Assembly: GCF_019972835.1 (NCBI RefSeq)
Contig: NZ_BPPB01000006.1
Coordinates: forward strand, 158,288 to 222,287
Direction of reading: 5' to 3'
Source: Lactobacillus laiwuensis
GTDB taxonomy: Bacteria > Bacillota > Bacilli > Lactobacillales > Lactobacillaceae
DNA length: 64,000 bases
How positions within the stretch are numbered: the first letter of the stretch is position 1; every line of letters begins with the position of its first letter. Below, piece by piece: positions 8,527 to 18,216 of the stretch. Under the pieces are notes generated by a model. The model made no database searches. It was not told where the DNA came from and saw only the letters and a program-made list of their open reading frames with translations. A program made the position numbers and the translations under genes.

Positions 8527-10926
8527 ATGGTAAACATTTTAAAGAAACTATACAATAATGATAAAAGAGAACTGAAAAAGTTTGAAAAAATTGCTAGTAA
8601 AGTTGAGGATCATGCAGAAGAGTATGGTCAACTTTCTGATGAAGAACTGCAGGCTAAAACACCTGAATTTCGTAACCGGCTAAAAAATGGTGAAAGTTTG
8701 GATTCACTTTTACCGGAAGCTTTTGCGGTTGCTCGTGAAGGTGCCAAAAGAGTTCTAGGCCTTTATCCATTTCATGTGCAGGTTCTGGGTGGAATTGCGC
8801 TGCACTATGGTAACATTGCTGAGATGATGACAGGTGAAGGTAAGACTTTGACCGCAACCATGCCAGTATATTTGAACGCATTAACTGGAAAAGGTGTTCA
8901 TGTTGTTACTGTCAACGAATACTTGTCTAGTCGTGACGCTGAAGAAATGGGCCAGTTGTATAAATGGCTTGGTTTAACTGTTGGTCTTAATCTGAACGCA
9001 ATGTCTCCAGATGAAAAACGGGAAGCATATAGCTGTGACGTTACTTATTCCACTAATGGCGAACTTGGTTTTGACTATTTGCGTGATAACATGGTTGTTT
9101 ACAAAGAACAAATGGTTCAGCGTGAACTTAACTATGCCATTATCGATGAGGTTGACTCAATTTTAATTGATGAAGCAAGGACACCATTAATTATTTCCGG
9201 TGAAGCTGAACAAGCTAATGGTGACTATATTCGTGCTGATCGCTTTGTCAAAACTCTTCAAGAAGATAAGAGTGACGATGATGCTGATGATGACAAGGAT
9301 TATGGTGATTACAAGATTGATTGGCCAACTAAGACTATTTCTTTAACTAGAACTGGTATTCAGAAAGCTTGTGATCATTTTGGACTTAAAAATTTATACG
9401 ATGTTGAGAATCAAAAATTGGTGCACCACATTGATCAAGCTTTAAGAGCAAATTATATTATGCTTAAAGACATTGATTATGTTGTCCAAGACGGAGAAGT
9501 TTTAATTGTTGACTCATTTACTGGTCGTGTGATGCAGGGTCGGCGCTATTCTGATGGTTTACACCAGGCTATTGAGGCAAAAGAAGGAGTAAAGATTCAA
9601 GAAGAATCTAAGACCCAGGCTACAATTACCTTCCAGAACTTCTTTAGAATGTATAAAAAACTTGCCGGGATGACAGGTACTGCCAAAACGGAAGAAGAAG
9701 AGTTCCGTGAAATTTACAATATGCAGGTTATTACTATTCCGACTAACCGCCCTTTAATTAGAATAGACAATCCTGATATTCTTTATCCAACTTTGTCATC
9801 GAAGTTTGCGGCAGTGGTTAATGAAATAAAAGAGCGTCATTCTAAAGGTCAACCAGTTTTGGTCGGTACTGTCGCGGTTGAAAGTTCTGAACGACTCAGT
9901 AATTTACTGGACAAAGAAGGAATACCGCATGCAGTTTTAAATGCCAAAAACCATGCTAAAGAAGCTCAGATCATTATGAATGCTGGTCAACGCGGTGCCG
10001 TAACTATTGCGACTAACATGGCTGGTCGTGGTACTGACATTAAACTAGGGCCTGGTGTCAAAGAATTAGGTGGACTGTCTGTTATTGGTACCGAGCGTCA
10101 TGAATCCCGTAGAATTGATAATCAGCTCCGTGGTCGTTCCGGTCGTCAAGGGGATCCCGGTGTTACACGTTTTTATCTTTCACTTGAAGACGACTTGATG
10201 AAACGTTTTGGTGGCGATAGGGTCAAAGATTTTCTCGACCGCTTATCTGATAATGATGATGACAAGGTAATTGAGAGTCGCTTAATCACCAGACAAGTTG
10301 AGTCAGCGCAAAAACGAGTTGAAGGTAATAACTACGATACTCGTAAGCAAACTCTGCAATATGATGATGTTATGCGTATTCAGCGTGAAATTATTTACGG
10401 TGAACGGATGCAGGTTATTGGTGAAGAAAAGTCACTTAAGGATGTTTTAATTCCGATGATTCGGCGCACCATTAATAGTCAAGTAGATATGTTTACGCAA
10501 GGTGATCGCAGTAAATGGCGCCTTGATTCTCTGCGGGACTTTATTTCTTCCAGTTTAACTAATGAAGAAGAAACAGATGCAATTGATTTCAAAACAATTA
10601 CCGTATCTGACTTAAAGCAAAAATTATATGATCTTGTTGAAGCCAATTATGAAGAAAAAGAAGAAATTTTAGCTGATCCTTCTGAAATGCTTGAATTTGA
10701 AAAAGTCGTTATATTGCGGGTAGTTGATGATCGCTGGACTGATCATATAGATGCAATGGATCAATTAAGGCAATCAATTAGTCTGCGTGGTTACGGTCAA
10801 CTTAACCCGTTAGTTGAATACCAGGATTCTGGTTACAACATGTTTGAAGAAATGATTTCAAATATTGAGTTTGACGTAACTCGTTTATTTATGAAAGCTG
10901 AAATTAGACAAAATCTTAGTCGTTAA
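8527..10926 (+). CDS. secA: Preprotein translocase ATPase SecA
   Basis: The 799-residue motor of general protein secretion. Walker A is GEGKT (~103-107). [16 protein letters not shown] lies in the first nucleotide-binding domain, GTDIKLG and [11 protein letters not shown] in the second, followed by the helical scaffold and wing ([15 protein letters not shown]). It ends at [11 protein letters not shown] without the C-terminal linker and cysteine zinc site found in many bacteria, as is usual for lactobacillus SecA. An acidic insert (~253-260, DDDADDDKD) is visible. It is followed by a perfect palindromic terminator. Confidence 0.97.
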   Translation: MVNILKKLYNNDKRELKKFEKIASKVEDHAEEYGQLSDEELQAKTPEFRNRLKNGESLDSLLPEAFAVAREGAKRVLGLYPFHVQVLGGIALHYGNIAEMMTGEGKTLTATMPVYLNALTGKGVHVVTVNEYLSSRDAEEMGQLYKWLGLTVGLNLNAMSPDEKREAYSCDVTYSTNGELGFDYLRDNMVVYKEQMVQRELNYAIIDEVDSILIDEARTPLIISGEAEQANGDYIRADRFVKTLQEDKSDDDADDDKDYGDYKIDWPTKTISLTRTGIQKACDHFGLKNLYDVENQKLVHHIDQALRANYIMLKDIDYVVQDGEVLIVDSFTGRVMQGRRYSDGLHQAIEAKEGVKIQEESKTQATITFQNFFRMYKKLAGMTGTAKTEEEEFREIYNMQVITIPTNRPLIRIDNPDILYPTLSSKFAAVVNEIKERHSKGQPVLVGTVAVESSERLSNLLDKEGIPHAVLNAKNHAKEAQIIMNAGQRGAVTIATNMAGRGTDIKLGPGVKELGGLSVIGTERHESRRIDNQLRGRSGRQGDPGVTRFYLSLEDDLMKRFGGDRVKDFLDRLSDNDDDKVIESRLITRQVESAQKRVEGNNYDTRKQTLQYDDVMRIQREIIYGERMQVIGEEKSLKDVLIPMIRRTINSQVDMFTQGDRSKWRLDSLRDFISSSLTNEEETDAIDFKTITVSDLKQKLYDLVEANYEEKEEILADPSEMLEFEKVVILRVVDDRWTDHIDAMDQLRQSISLRGYGQLNPLVEYQDSGYNMFEEMISNIEFDVTRLFMKAEIRQNLSR

Positions 10927-10940
10927 TAGTTAAGATTGAA

Positions 10941-10966
10941 GAGAAAGCAGCTGCTTTCTCTTTTTT
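10941..10966 (+). terminator. Terminator of secA
   Basis: A perfect ten-base-pair palindrome, GAGAAAGCAGCTGCTTTCTC, is followed by six T residues. Confidence 0.85.
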
Positions 10967-11007
10967 ACTGAAATTTTATTAAAAAATAAAGGAGCTATTT
11001 TTAAAAG

Positions 11008-12124
11008 ATGGAAATAAGTGTAATTCAAAATGAATTAGATAGTTTAAATAAGCGGTTAGACCACTTTAGGAGGTCTCTTTGACTTAGATTCAATAACTGA
11101 AAATATTATTGCTAATGAAAATAAGATGCAGGACCCGTCTTTTTGGGATGATCAAGAAAAAGCTCAAAGCCTAATCGGTGAGACAAACTTGTTAAAAGAA
11201 AAACGCGATTCTTTTAACAAATTAAAGTCTGATTATGAAAATGAAATAACGGCAGTAGAATTGTTGCGGGATGAACCTGATAGTGACTTACAAAAAGAAG
11301 TTGAAGCTGATTTACAACAGTTGCAGACTGAATTTCATGATTACGAATTAGATTTGCTCTTATCCGGTAAATATGATAGTCATAATGCCCTAATTGAAAT
11401 TCATCCTGGTGCTGGTGGTACTGAGGCTATGGACTGGGGGCAAATGCTGCTTAGAATGTATCAGCGTTATGCTGATATTAGGAATTTCAAGTTTGAAATT
11501 AATAACTGCGAGCCCGGAGAAGAAGCAGGTCTTAAAAGTGTCAGTGCAAAAATTACTGGCAAAAATGCTTATGGCTTATTGAAGTCAGAAAACGGTGTTC
11601 ACCGATTAGTCAGAATCTCACCTTTTGATTCAGCTAAAAGAAGACATACTTCCTTTGCTTCTGTTGAGGTTATCCCGGAAATTGATGACAGTATTAAGGT
11701 CGACATCAATCCTAAGGACCTTCGCATTGACGTTTACCGCTCAAGTGGTGCAGGAGGACAGCATATCAACAAAACTTCCAGTGCCGTTAGAATCACTCAC
11801 TTGCCAACAGGAATCGTAACTACATCTCAGGCACAGCGTTCTCAGTTGCAAAATAGGGAAACTGCGATGAATGAATTACGAGCAAAATTGTTTCATTTAG
11901 AAGAAGAAAAGAAACGTAAGCATAAACAGGAACTTAAAGGTGACCAAAAAGAAATTGGCTGGGGTTCACAAATAAGATCCTATGTTTTTCATCCTTATAA
12001 TTTGGTTAAAGATTTGCGCACAGGCTATGAAACTTCTGATACAAATGGTGTAATGGATGGTAAGCTGCAGCCATTTGTATATGCATATTTGCAATGGCTT
12101 TTAAGTCAGGAAAACCCGGAGTAG
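11008..12124 (+). CDS. prfB: Peptide chain release factor 2 with programmed +1 frameshift
   Basis: RF2 ends translation at UGA and UAA. The gene is split over two frames. From ATG 11008, 24 codons run to CTT TGA C (stop at 11080-11082). A +1 slip on CTT resumes at GAC 11081 and continues to TAG 12124, giving 371 residues, the normal length. An internal Shine-Dalgarno AGGAGG (11068-11073) lies just before the slip site, as in the classic RF2 autoregulation. The body contains the stop-codon-reading tripeptide SPF (VRISPFDSA) and the catalytic GGQ (GAGGQHINK). An open reading frame called only from the first downstream ATG at 11126 would miss the first domain. The start codon follows GGAG with a long 13-base gap. 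Confidence 0.95.
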
Positions 12125-12132
12125 GTGATTAG

Positions 12133-12408
12133 ATGAGTTTTTGGGGAATTGTTTGTTTAGTTTTACTGGCCATAGTTATTTTGGGAGTCCTTTTTGCCAT
12201 ATTCCACTTATTTTTCATGATATTGCCTGCAGCTTTAGTTATTATTGGCATTATATGGCTGATTAACCACTTTACTAAGAATGATGAAAATAAGAGTATG
12301 CACTCTGATTCTGGTCCGTATGACTGGAATAATTGGAGTCAAAATAATGAAACCAGACCAAAGCGTAAAAAAGTACGAGATGCTAAAACTAAAGATGTCG
12401 ACAAGTAA
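12133..12408 (+). CDS. Small membrane protein, unknown function
   Basis: A 91-residue protein with one long or two closely packed hydrophobic segments (~4-50) and a polar, basic C-terminus rich in Asn, Asp and Lys. No recognised domain. It starts eight bases after prfB with AGGTGATT as binding site and lies 17 bases before hprK, so it is probably part of the hprK-lgt-gpsA transcript. A holin-like or membrane-stress role is possible but not supported. Confidence 0.65.
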   Translation: MSFWGIVCLVLLAIVILGVLFAIFHLFFMILPAALVIIGIIWLINHFTKNDENKSMHSDSGPYDWNNWSQNNETRPKRKKVRDAKTKDVDK

Positions 12409-12425
12409 TAAAGGGGCATTTTAAA

Positions 12426-13388
12426 ATGACAAATGCGGTCAAATTAAGAAATTTAATTCGTGATAATAAAATTGTCCACGTTGTTCAAGGAAAGCAATAT
12501 ATTAAGGATAAAGAGATTGTAGTGTCTGATATTTATAGACCAGGATTGGAATTGACAGGATACTTTGATTTTTATCCGCGCCAGCGTATTCAGCTATTGG
12601 GTCGCACAGAAATTTCTTATGCTGCTAGGTTAGATCATGATAGCCTGGTCCAGGTTTTTAATAAACTCTGCACTCCTGATACGCCGTGCTTTTTTGTGTC
12701 ACGTTCTTTGCGCATTCCACCTGAATTAGCTCAAGCTGCCGATGCAGCCCAAATTCCAATCCTTTCTTCACCTGAATCAACCACTTATGTTTCTAGTATT
12801 TTAACGGAATATTTGCGGGAACGTCTGGCTGTTCGTGATACGATTCACGGGGTTTTAATTGAAGTCAAGGGCATGGGTGTCCTTTTAACCGGTGATTCGG
12901 GTGTTGGAAAATCAGAAACTGCCTTGGGTTTGATTCACCGTGGGCATCGTTTAATTGCCGATGATCGGGTCGATGTCTATCAAAAAGATGTTGAAACGGT
13001 CATGGGTGAAGCACCGGCCATTTTAAAGCACTTAATGGAGATTCGCGGCATTGGCATTATTGACGTCATGGACTTATTTGGTGTTGGAGCAGTTAAAAAT
13101 CGTGAAAGTATTCAACTAGTAATCAAACTTGTCAATTGGGATAATAAGGCAAATTACGATCGTTTAGGCTTTGAAGAGAGTAAACGTGATATTTGCAATG
13201 TTGAAGTGCCACAAATTACCATCCCAGTTAAAGTAGGTCGCAACATGGAAGACATTATTGAAATTGCTACAATGAATTTCCGTGCGAAAAGAAGTGGTTA
13301 TAACGCCACAAAAACTTTTGACAATAACTTAACGAAGCTAATTAAGGAAAACTCTAAAGAAGATTCAGCAAAGGATAAGAATAAATGA
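12426..13388 (+). CDS. hprK: HPr kinase/phosphorylase
   Basis: This 320-residue bifunctional enzyme phosphorylates and dephosphorylates Ser46 of HPr and so sets CcpA-dependent carbon catabolite control. It shows the Walker A GDSGVGKS (156-163), the HprK family signature [17 protein letters not shown] and a C-terminal [18 protein letters not shown] segment. AAAGGGG precedes the ATG. The stop overlaps the lgt start by four bases. Possible CcpA (cre) sites in the sugar operon of this window would be downstream targets of this system. Confidence 0.95.
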   Translation: MTNAVKLRNLIRDNKIVHVVQGKQYIKDKEIVVSDIYRPGLELTGYFDFYPRQRIQLLGRTEISYAARLDHDSLVQVFNKLCTPDTPCFFVSRSLRIPPELAQAADAAQIPILSSPESTTYVSSILTEYLRERLAVRDTIHGVLIEVKGMGVLLTGDSGVGKSETALGLIHRGHRLIADDRVDVYQKDVETVMGEAPAILKHLMEIRGIGIIDVMDLFGVGAVKNRESIQLVIKLVNWDNKANYDRLGFEESKRDICNVEVPQITIPVKVGRNMEDIIEIATMNFRAKRSGYNATKTFDNNLTKLIKENSKEDSAKDKNK

Positions 13389-14221
13389 CATTGACCATTA
13401 GTCCAGTAGCATTTAAATTAGGAAACCTAAGTGTCAAATGGTATGGCGTCATCATGGCAGTGGCAATTATTTTAGCTGTATCAATGGCAATTGTTGAGGG
13501 ACGCAAACGGCAAATTGCAAGTGATGACTTCATGGATTTGCTGTTATGGGCTGTTCCGATTGGATATGTTGGCGCACGAATTTATTATGTTATCTTTGAG
13601 TGGAATTATTACTCCCAGCATCTCGATCAGATAATTGCTATTTGGAATGGTGGTATTGCTATCTATGGCGGCCTGCTAGCTGGTTTGGCAGTTCTTTTGG
13701 TATTTTGTTATAAAAGGATGCTGCCGCCATTTTTGATGTTGGATGTCATTACCCCGGGTGTAATGGCGGCTCAGATATTAGGACGCTGGGGTAATTTTAT
13801 TAATCAGGAAGCCCATGGTGAGCCAACTACCCTTGCATTTTTACAAAGCTTGCATTTGCCTAATTTTATTATTAGCCAAATGAAAATTGGTGGGATCTAC
13901 TACCAGCCAACTTTTTTATATGAATCTTTTTTTAATTTGATTGGTTTGTTAATAATATTGTTTTTGCGGCATAAAAAGCATTTATTCAAACAGGGTGAAA
14001 TATTTATGCTTTATTTGGCATGGTACTCTGTGGTGCGCTTTTTTGTGGAAGGGATGCGGACGGACAGCCTTTATCTAATGGGTTCAGTTCGAGTCTCACA
14101 ACTGCTTAGTTTAATACTATTCGCTGTGGTCATAGGGCTATTTATTTATCGCAGAAAAGTAATTAAACCCAGATGGTATCTTGACGGCAGCGGTTTGAAG
14201 TACCCTTATAGTCGGGATTAA
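13385..14221 (+). CDS. lgt: Prolipoprotein diacylglyceryl transferase
   Basis: A multi-pass membrane enzyme that attaches diacylglycerol from phosphatidylglycerol to the lipobox cysteine of prelipoproteins. It shows the family signature [20 protein letters not shown] and the C-terminal [11 protein letters not shown]. The length, 278 residues, is normal. It overlaps hprK by ATGA. The window encodes one clear client, the lipoprotein at 39425-40477. Confidence 0.95.
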   Translation: MTLTISPVAFKLGNLSVKWYGVIMAVAIILAVSMAIVEGRKRQIASDDFMDLLLWAVPIGYVGARIYYVIFEWNYYSQHLDQIIAIWNGGIAIYGGLLAGLAVLLVFCYKRMLPPFLMLDVITPGVMAAQILGRWGNFINQEAHGEPTTLAFLQSLHLPNFIISQMKIGGIYYQPTFLYESFFNLIGLLIILFLRHKKHLFKQGEIFMLYLAWYSVVRFFVEGMRTDSLYLMGSVRVSQLLSLILFAVVIGLFIYRRKVIKPRWYLDGSGLKYPYSRD

Positions 14222-14251
14222 ATAATTGTTTTAAGTGAAAGAGAGTTACAA

Positions 14252-15271
14252 ATGACAAAAATTGCAGTTTTAGGAGCAGGTTCATGGGGCACGGTTCTGG
14301 GATCGATGCTTGCTGATAAAGGTTATGAAATCGTATTGTACGGCAATAACGAAAAAGTTAATGATGAAGTTAATCAGCATCATACTAATGAGCATTACAT
14401 GAAGAATTGGCAGGTAAATGAGACAGTAACTGCAACGGGTGATTTAAAACAAGCATTAAAGGCTGCAGAAATTGTTTTATTTGTCCTGCCCACTCAAGCT
14501 ATTCGCAGTGTTGCCCAAAATGTAAGCAAAGTGTTAAAACAGATCAAGGCAAAACCACTTTTAGTTACTGCTACTAAGGGTATTGAACCGGGATCCAAAA
14601 AATTGATTTCCGAAATTTTAACAGAAGAAATTTATCCTGATGATGAAGATAAAATTGTAGCAATTTCAGGACCAAGTCATGCAGAAAGTGTAGCTCAAAA
14701 AGATTTAACTGCAATTTCATGTGCTTCAACAAGTAGGGAAAATGCGCAAAAAGTTCAGCAGTTATTTTCAAATGATTATTTCCGCCTTTATACAAATAGT
14801 GACTTGATTGGTGTTGAAGTGGCTGGAGCAGTTAAGAATGTTATTGCCATTGCAGCAGGTATTTTAGTAGGAAAACACTATGGTGATGATGCTAAAGCGG
14901 CTCTAATGACGCGTGGTTTAGCTGAAATTACGCGTTTAGGAGTCAATTATTTTGGTGCCGACCCGATGACTTTTAGCGGACTTTCCGGAATAGGTGATTT
15001 AATCGTTACCTGTACGTCAGTTAATTCCCGCAATTGGCGTTGTGGTAAACAATTAGGTGAAGGGAAGAGTCTTGACTATATATTGCAGAACATGGGCCAA
15101 GTTGTAGAGGGTGCGACAACGGTAAAAGCTGTGCATGAATTGTGTCAAGAAAAGCAGATCGATATGCCAATCAGTGAAGCAATTTATCGCGTTTTATACC
15201 AAAATTCTAATGTTGATGATGAAATTACCAGGATGATGGGCAGGAGCCCTAAACAAGAAATTAGACTTTAG
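14252..15271 (+). CDS. gpsA: NAD(P)-dependent glycerol-3-phosphate dehydrogenase
   Basis: A 339-residue cytosolic enzyme that reduces dihydroxyacetone phosphate to sn-glycerol-3-phosphate for phospholipid and teichoic acid synthesis. Motifs: the Rossmann site GAGSWGT (8-14), KGIEPGS, the catalytic lysine region GAVKNVIAIAAG and GDLIVTCTS. It lies 30 bases after lgt and 57 bases before trxB, in a lipid and membrane precursor context. Confidence 0.95.
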   Translation: MTKIAVLGAGSWGTVLGSMLADKGYEIVLYGNNEKVNDEVNQHHTNEHYMKNWQVNETVTATGDLKQALKAAEIVLFVLPTQAIRSVAQNVSKVLKQIKAKPLLVTATKGIEPGSKKLISEILTEEIYPDDEDKIVAISGPSHAESVAQKDLTAISCASTSRENAQKVQQLFSNDYFRLYTNSDLIGVEVAGAVKNVIAIAAGILVGKHYGDDAKAALMTRGLAEITRLGVNYFGADPMTFSGLSGIGDLIVTCTSVNSRNWRCGKQLGEGKSLDYILQNMGQVVEGATTVKAVHELCQEKQIDMPISEAIYRVLYQNSNVDDEITRMMGRSPKQEIRL

Positions 15272-15328
15272 CAGGCAATTTGTTGTAACATTACTTACGA
15301 AAAATAAGAAAGTACTGGGGGTAAAACT

Positions 15329-16258
15329 ATGACGGAAAAATATGATGTGATCATTATTGGAGCAGGGCCGGGTGGCTTAACTGCCGCTCTTTATGCTTCT
15401 CGCGCAAATCTGTCAGTTCTGATGCTTGATCGCGGTTTGTATGGCGGGCAAATGAATAACACCGATGCGATTGATAATTATCCTGGTTTCAGTGAAATAA
15501 AGGGACCTGAGCTAGGCGAAAAAATGTATAATTCAATCATGAAATTTGGTGCCAAATTTGAGTATGGCGATGTTCAAACAGTAACCATAGATGGAGACCA
15601 GAAAATCGTAAAAACAGATACAGGTGAATATAGTGCTCCTGCTTTGATTATTGCTACTGGGGCTGATCATCGTCATTTAGGAGTCCCTGGTGAAGATGAA
15701 TATTCTGGTAAAGGTGTTTCTTATTGTGCAGTTTGTGATGCAGCCTTTTTTAAGGACGAAGACATTGCTGTTATTGGTGGTGGCGATTCGGCAATTGAAG
15801 AAGGAATCTATTTAGCACAAAGTGCTAAATCAGTTACGGTTATCCATCGTCGTGATCAGTTACGGGCACAGCCGACTTTACAAAAACGTGCTTTCGCCAA
15901 TTCCAAAATGCACTTTATTTGGAATGGTTTGACCGAATCTATTGATGGCGATGGTGAAAAGGTTACAGGAGTGACATATAAAGATAAAGAAACAGGAGAA
16001 GAAAAGCATTTGCAAACTCGCGGTGTCTTTATCTATGTCGGGGTTATTCCTCAAACAGCCCCATTTAAAGACTTAGGCATAACTGATGAAAAGGGTTGGA
16101 TTCCAACTGATGAACATATGAGAACTAAAGTTGATGGCATCTTTGCCTTAGGTGATGTACGTGCTAAAGACTTGCGTCAGATTGCTAATGCAGTTGGTGA
16201 TGGCAGTATTGCTGGCCAAGAGGCTTATAATTATCTCCAAGACTTAAATGATCGTTAA
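15329..16258 (+). CDS. trxB: Thioredoxin reductase
   Basis: A 309-residue FAD/NADPH enzyme that reduces thioredoxin. An N-terminal FAD motif (GAGPGGLTAA), redox-active CAVC (Cys133 and Cys136), the NADPH motif GGGDSAIEEG and the C-terminal FALGDVRAKDLRQI are all present. GGGGGT precedes the ATG at the usual distance. A strong terminator follows. Confidence 0.96.
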   Translation: MTEKYDVIIIGAGPGGLTAALYASRANLSVLMLDRGLYGGQMNNTDAIDNYPGFSEIKGPELGEKMYNSIMKFGAKFEYGDVQTVTIDGDQKIVKTDTGEYSAPALIIATGADHRHLGVPGEDEYSGKGVSYCAVCDAAFFKDEDIAVIGGGDSAIEEGIYLAQSAKSVTVIHRRDQLRAQPTLQKRAFANSKMHFIWNGLTESIDGDGEKVTGVTYKDKETGEEKHLQTRGVFIYVGVIPQTAPFKDLGITDEKGWIPTDEHMRTKVDGIFALGDVRAKDLRQIANAVGDGSIAGQEAYNYLQDLNDR

Positions 16259-16269
16259 ATATAAAGACT

Positions 16270-16304
16270 AAAAAAAGAATTCATTTAAATTGAATTCTTT
16301 TTTT
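16270..16304 (+). terminator. Terminator of trxB
   Basis: An A-tract plus GAATTCA stem (16270-16282) pairs with TGAATTC plus T-tract (16291-16304), followed by more T residues. Confidence 0.85.
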
Positions 16305-16391
16305 ATTTTTACGGCTAGCAATAATGATAAATGCTAGAATAGAATCTATGAAACCGAATTTATTGCTAGAAAAAAGGGGTACTTTACCGAA

Positions 16392-18116
16392 ATGAATGCA
16401 GAAGAAAAATTTCGAGAATGGCAAAATGCACACAACATGCCAAATTACTTGCAAGCACAGTTAGCAAAAATGGGTCAGGATCCCAAATGGATTGAAGATG
16501 CATTTGGCCAGGATATTAACTTTGGTACTGCTGGGATGCGTGGCAGACTTGAGCCTGGGACCAATCGTATTAATTTATATACTGTGGGTCGAATGACCGA
16601 AGGATTGGCCCGGCTGATCGATGAAAAGGGTGAAAAAGCTCAAAAAAGAGGTGTAGTGATCTCTTTTGATTCTCGCTACCATTCCCGCGAATTTGCGGAA
16701 CAGGCAGCGCAAATTTTAGGAGCCCATAATATTCATGTTTATCTCTTTGATGATTTAAGACCAACACCTGAATTATCATTTGCTGTTAGGTACTTACACG
16801 CTGCAGCCGGAATTAATATTACTGCTTCTCATAATGCCAAACAATATAATGGTTACAAGGTTTATGGTGCCGATGGTGCCCAAATGGGGCCTGAAGATGC
16901 TGAGCGTGTTTTTGAATACTCCCAAAAAGTAACTAATATATTTACAGTTAATAGCGCATCGGTAACTCAACTTCGTGCTCAGGGAATTTTACAGTTAATT
17001 GGAGAAGATCTTGACGAGGCATATTTAGCTGAACTGAAAACGGTAAATGTTAATACTGAACTTATAGAGCAAAATGCAAATAGGCTAACCATTATTTACA
17101 CTCCTTTGCATGGCACAGGCAAAATACTTTATGAACGCGCTTTTAGACAAAATGGTTTTAGTAAAGTAATACCCGTTCCTAGTCAGGCAATCATCGATCC
17201 GGAATTTCCCACTACTAAAAAACCAAATCCTGAATACCGCGATGTTTTTGATCCAGGGATTAAGCTGGCAAATGAAAAAAAAGCTGATTTAATCATTGCC
17301 ACTGACCCTGATGCAGATCGTATGGGTGCTTGTGTGCGCACAAAAAATGGTGGTTTTCAAGTATTAACGGGTAATCAAATTGCTACCTTGATGATTTATT
17401 ATTTATTAGTTAATTTGAAAAATAATGGCCAACTCACCAGTGATTATGAATTAATTACTTCTATAGTTTCGAGTAGTATGCCACTTAAAATTGCAGAGGA
17501 CTTTGGTATCAAAACAAAATCAGTTTTGACGGGTTTTAAATTTATTGGCGAAGAAATTGATCGCATGAATAAAATGCACGACGGCAAATTTTTAATGGGC
17601 TTTGAAGAAAGCTATGGTTACCTTTTTAAACCATTTGCTCGAGATAAAGATGCTATGCAGGGAGCGCTAATGTTTGCTGAAGTAGCCTCTTATTATGCCT
17701 CAAGGAAGATGACAGTCCTAGACGGTTTGAATGAAATCTGGCAAAAATATGGCACATCCTATGAAATTACTAAAGCTATAGAGATGCCAGGAATTGGTGG
17801 ACAAAAGAAAATGGCGGAATTAATGGCAAAATTGCGTTCTGAAAATTTACCAGAAATAAATGGAGTGCCAGTCGTTAAAATTCAAGACTTTTTGAAGCAG
17901 CAGGAATTTAATAAAGATGGCGCTAAACCAATGAGTGACTTACCTAAATCAAATGTATTGAAGTACTTTTTAGCTGATGAAACTTGGTTAGCTTTGAGGC
18001 CGTCCGGTACAGAACCTGTGATTAAGGCTTATGTTGGAGTAAATAAACCAGACATTGCGACTGCACATGAAGCAGCCGCAAGTTATCAAAAAGCATTGGC
18101 AAAACTGTTAAAATAA
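16392..18116 (+). CDS. Phospho-sugar mutase (phosphoglucomutase type)
   Basis: A 574-residue alpha-D-phosphohexomutase, the size of the PgcA-type phosphoglucomutases of Firmicutes. It interconverts glucose-1-P and glucose-6-P for UDP-glucose and polysaccharide synthesis. Visible: the phosphoserine loop TASHN (Ser146), the metal loop DPDADRMG, the sugar loop GFEESYGYL and the phosphate-binding RPSGTEPVIKAY. It differs clearly from the shorter GlmM at the end of the window, the same superfamily with a different substrate. Often named pgm or pgcA. Monocistronic. Confidence 0.9.
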   Translation: MNAEEKFREWQNAHNMPNYLQAQLAKMGQDPKWIEDAFGQDINFGTAGMRGRLEPGTNRINLYTVGRMTEGLARLIDEKGEKAQKRGVVISFDSRYHSREFAEQAAQILGAHNIHVYLFDDLRPTPELSFAVRYLHAAAGINITASHNAKQYNGYKVYGADGAQMGPEDAERVFEYSQKVTNIFTVNSASVTQLRAQGILQLIGEDLDEAYLAELKTVNVNTELIEQNANRLTIIYTPLHGTGKILYERAFRQNGFSKVIPVPSQAIIDPEFPTTKKPNPEYRDVFDPGIKLANEKKADLIIATDPDADRMGACVRTKNGGFQVLTGNQIATLMIYYLLVNLKNNGQLTSDYELITSIVSSSMPLKIAEDFGIKTKSVLTGFKFIGEEIDRMNKMHDGKFLMGFEESYGYLFKPFARDKDAMQGALMFAEVASYYASRKMTVLDGLNEIWQKYGTSYEITKAIEMPGIGGQKKMAELMAKLRSENLPEINGVPVVKIQDFLKQQEFNKDGAKPMSDLPKSNVLKYFLADETWLALRPSGTEPVIKAYVGVNKPDIATAHEAAASYQKALAKLLK

Positions 18117-18129
18117 AACAAAAAGGATG

Positions 18130-18160
18130 CGAAAATACGTTCGAAAGTGTAAAATATAAT
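18130..18160 (+). promoter_or_regulatory. LexA/DinR SOS box and -10 element upstream of uvrBA
   Basis: CGAAAATACGTTCG (18130-18143) matches the Gram-positive SOS box CGAAC-RNRY-GTTCG with one mismatch. TATAAT follows at 18155-18160, so the box covers the -35 region where LexA would block RNA polymerase. This implies DNA-damage induction of uvrBA. Confidence 0.7.
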
Positions 18161-18216
18161 AAGTCAAAATAAGAGTTGAGCTGTTTGGTCCAACTTTTTC
18201 TACGAGGGGTCTTTCG

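Noticed and set aside
11126..12124. prfB as a separate 332-residue gene starting at 11126
   Set aside because: The upstream 24 codons, slip site and internal Shine-Dalgarno show that the gene starts at 11008.
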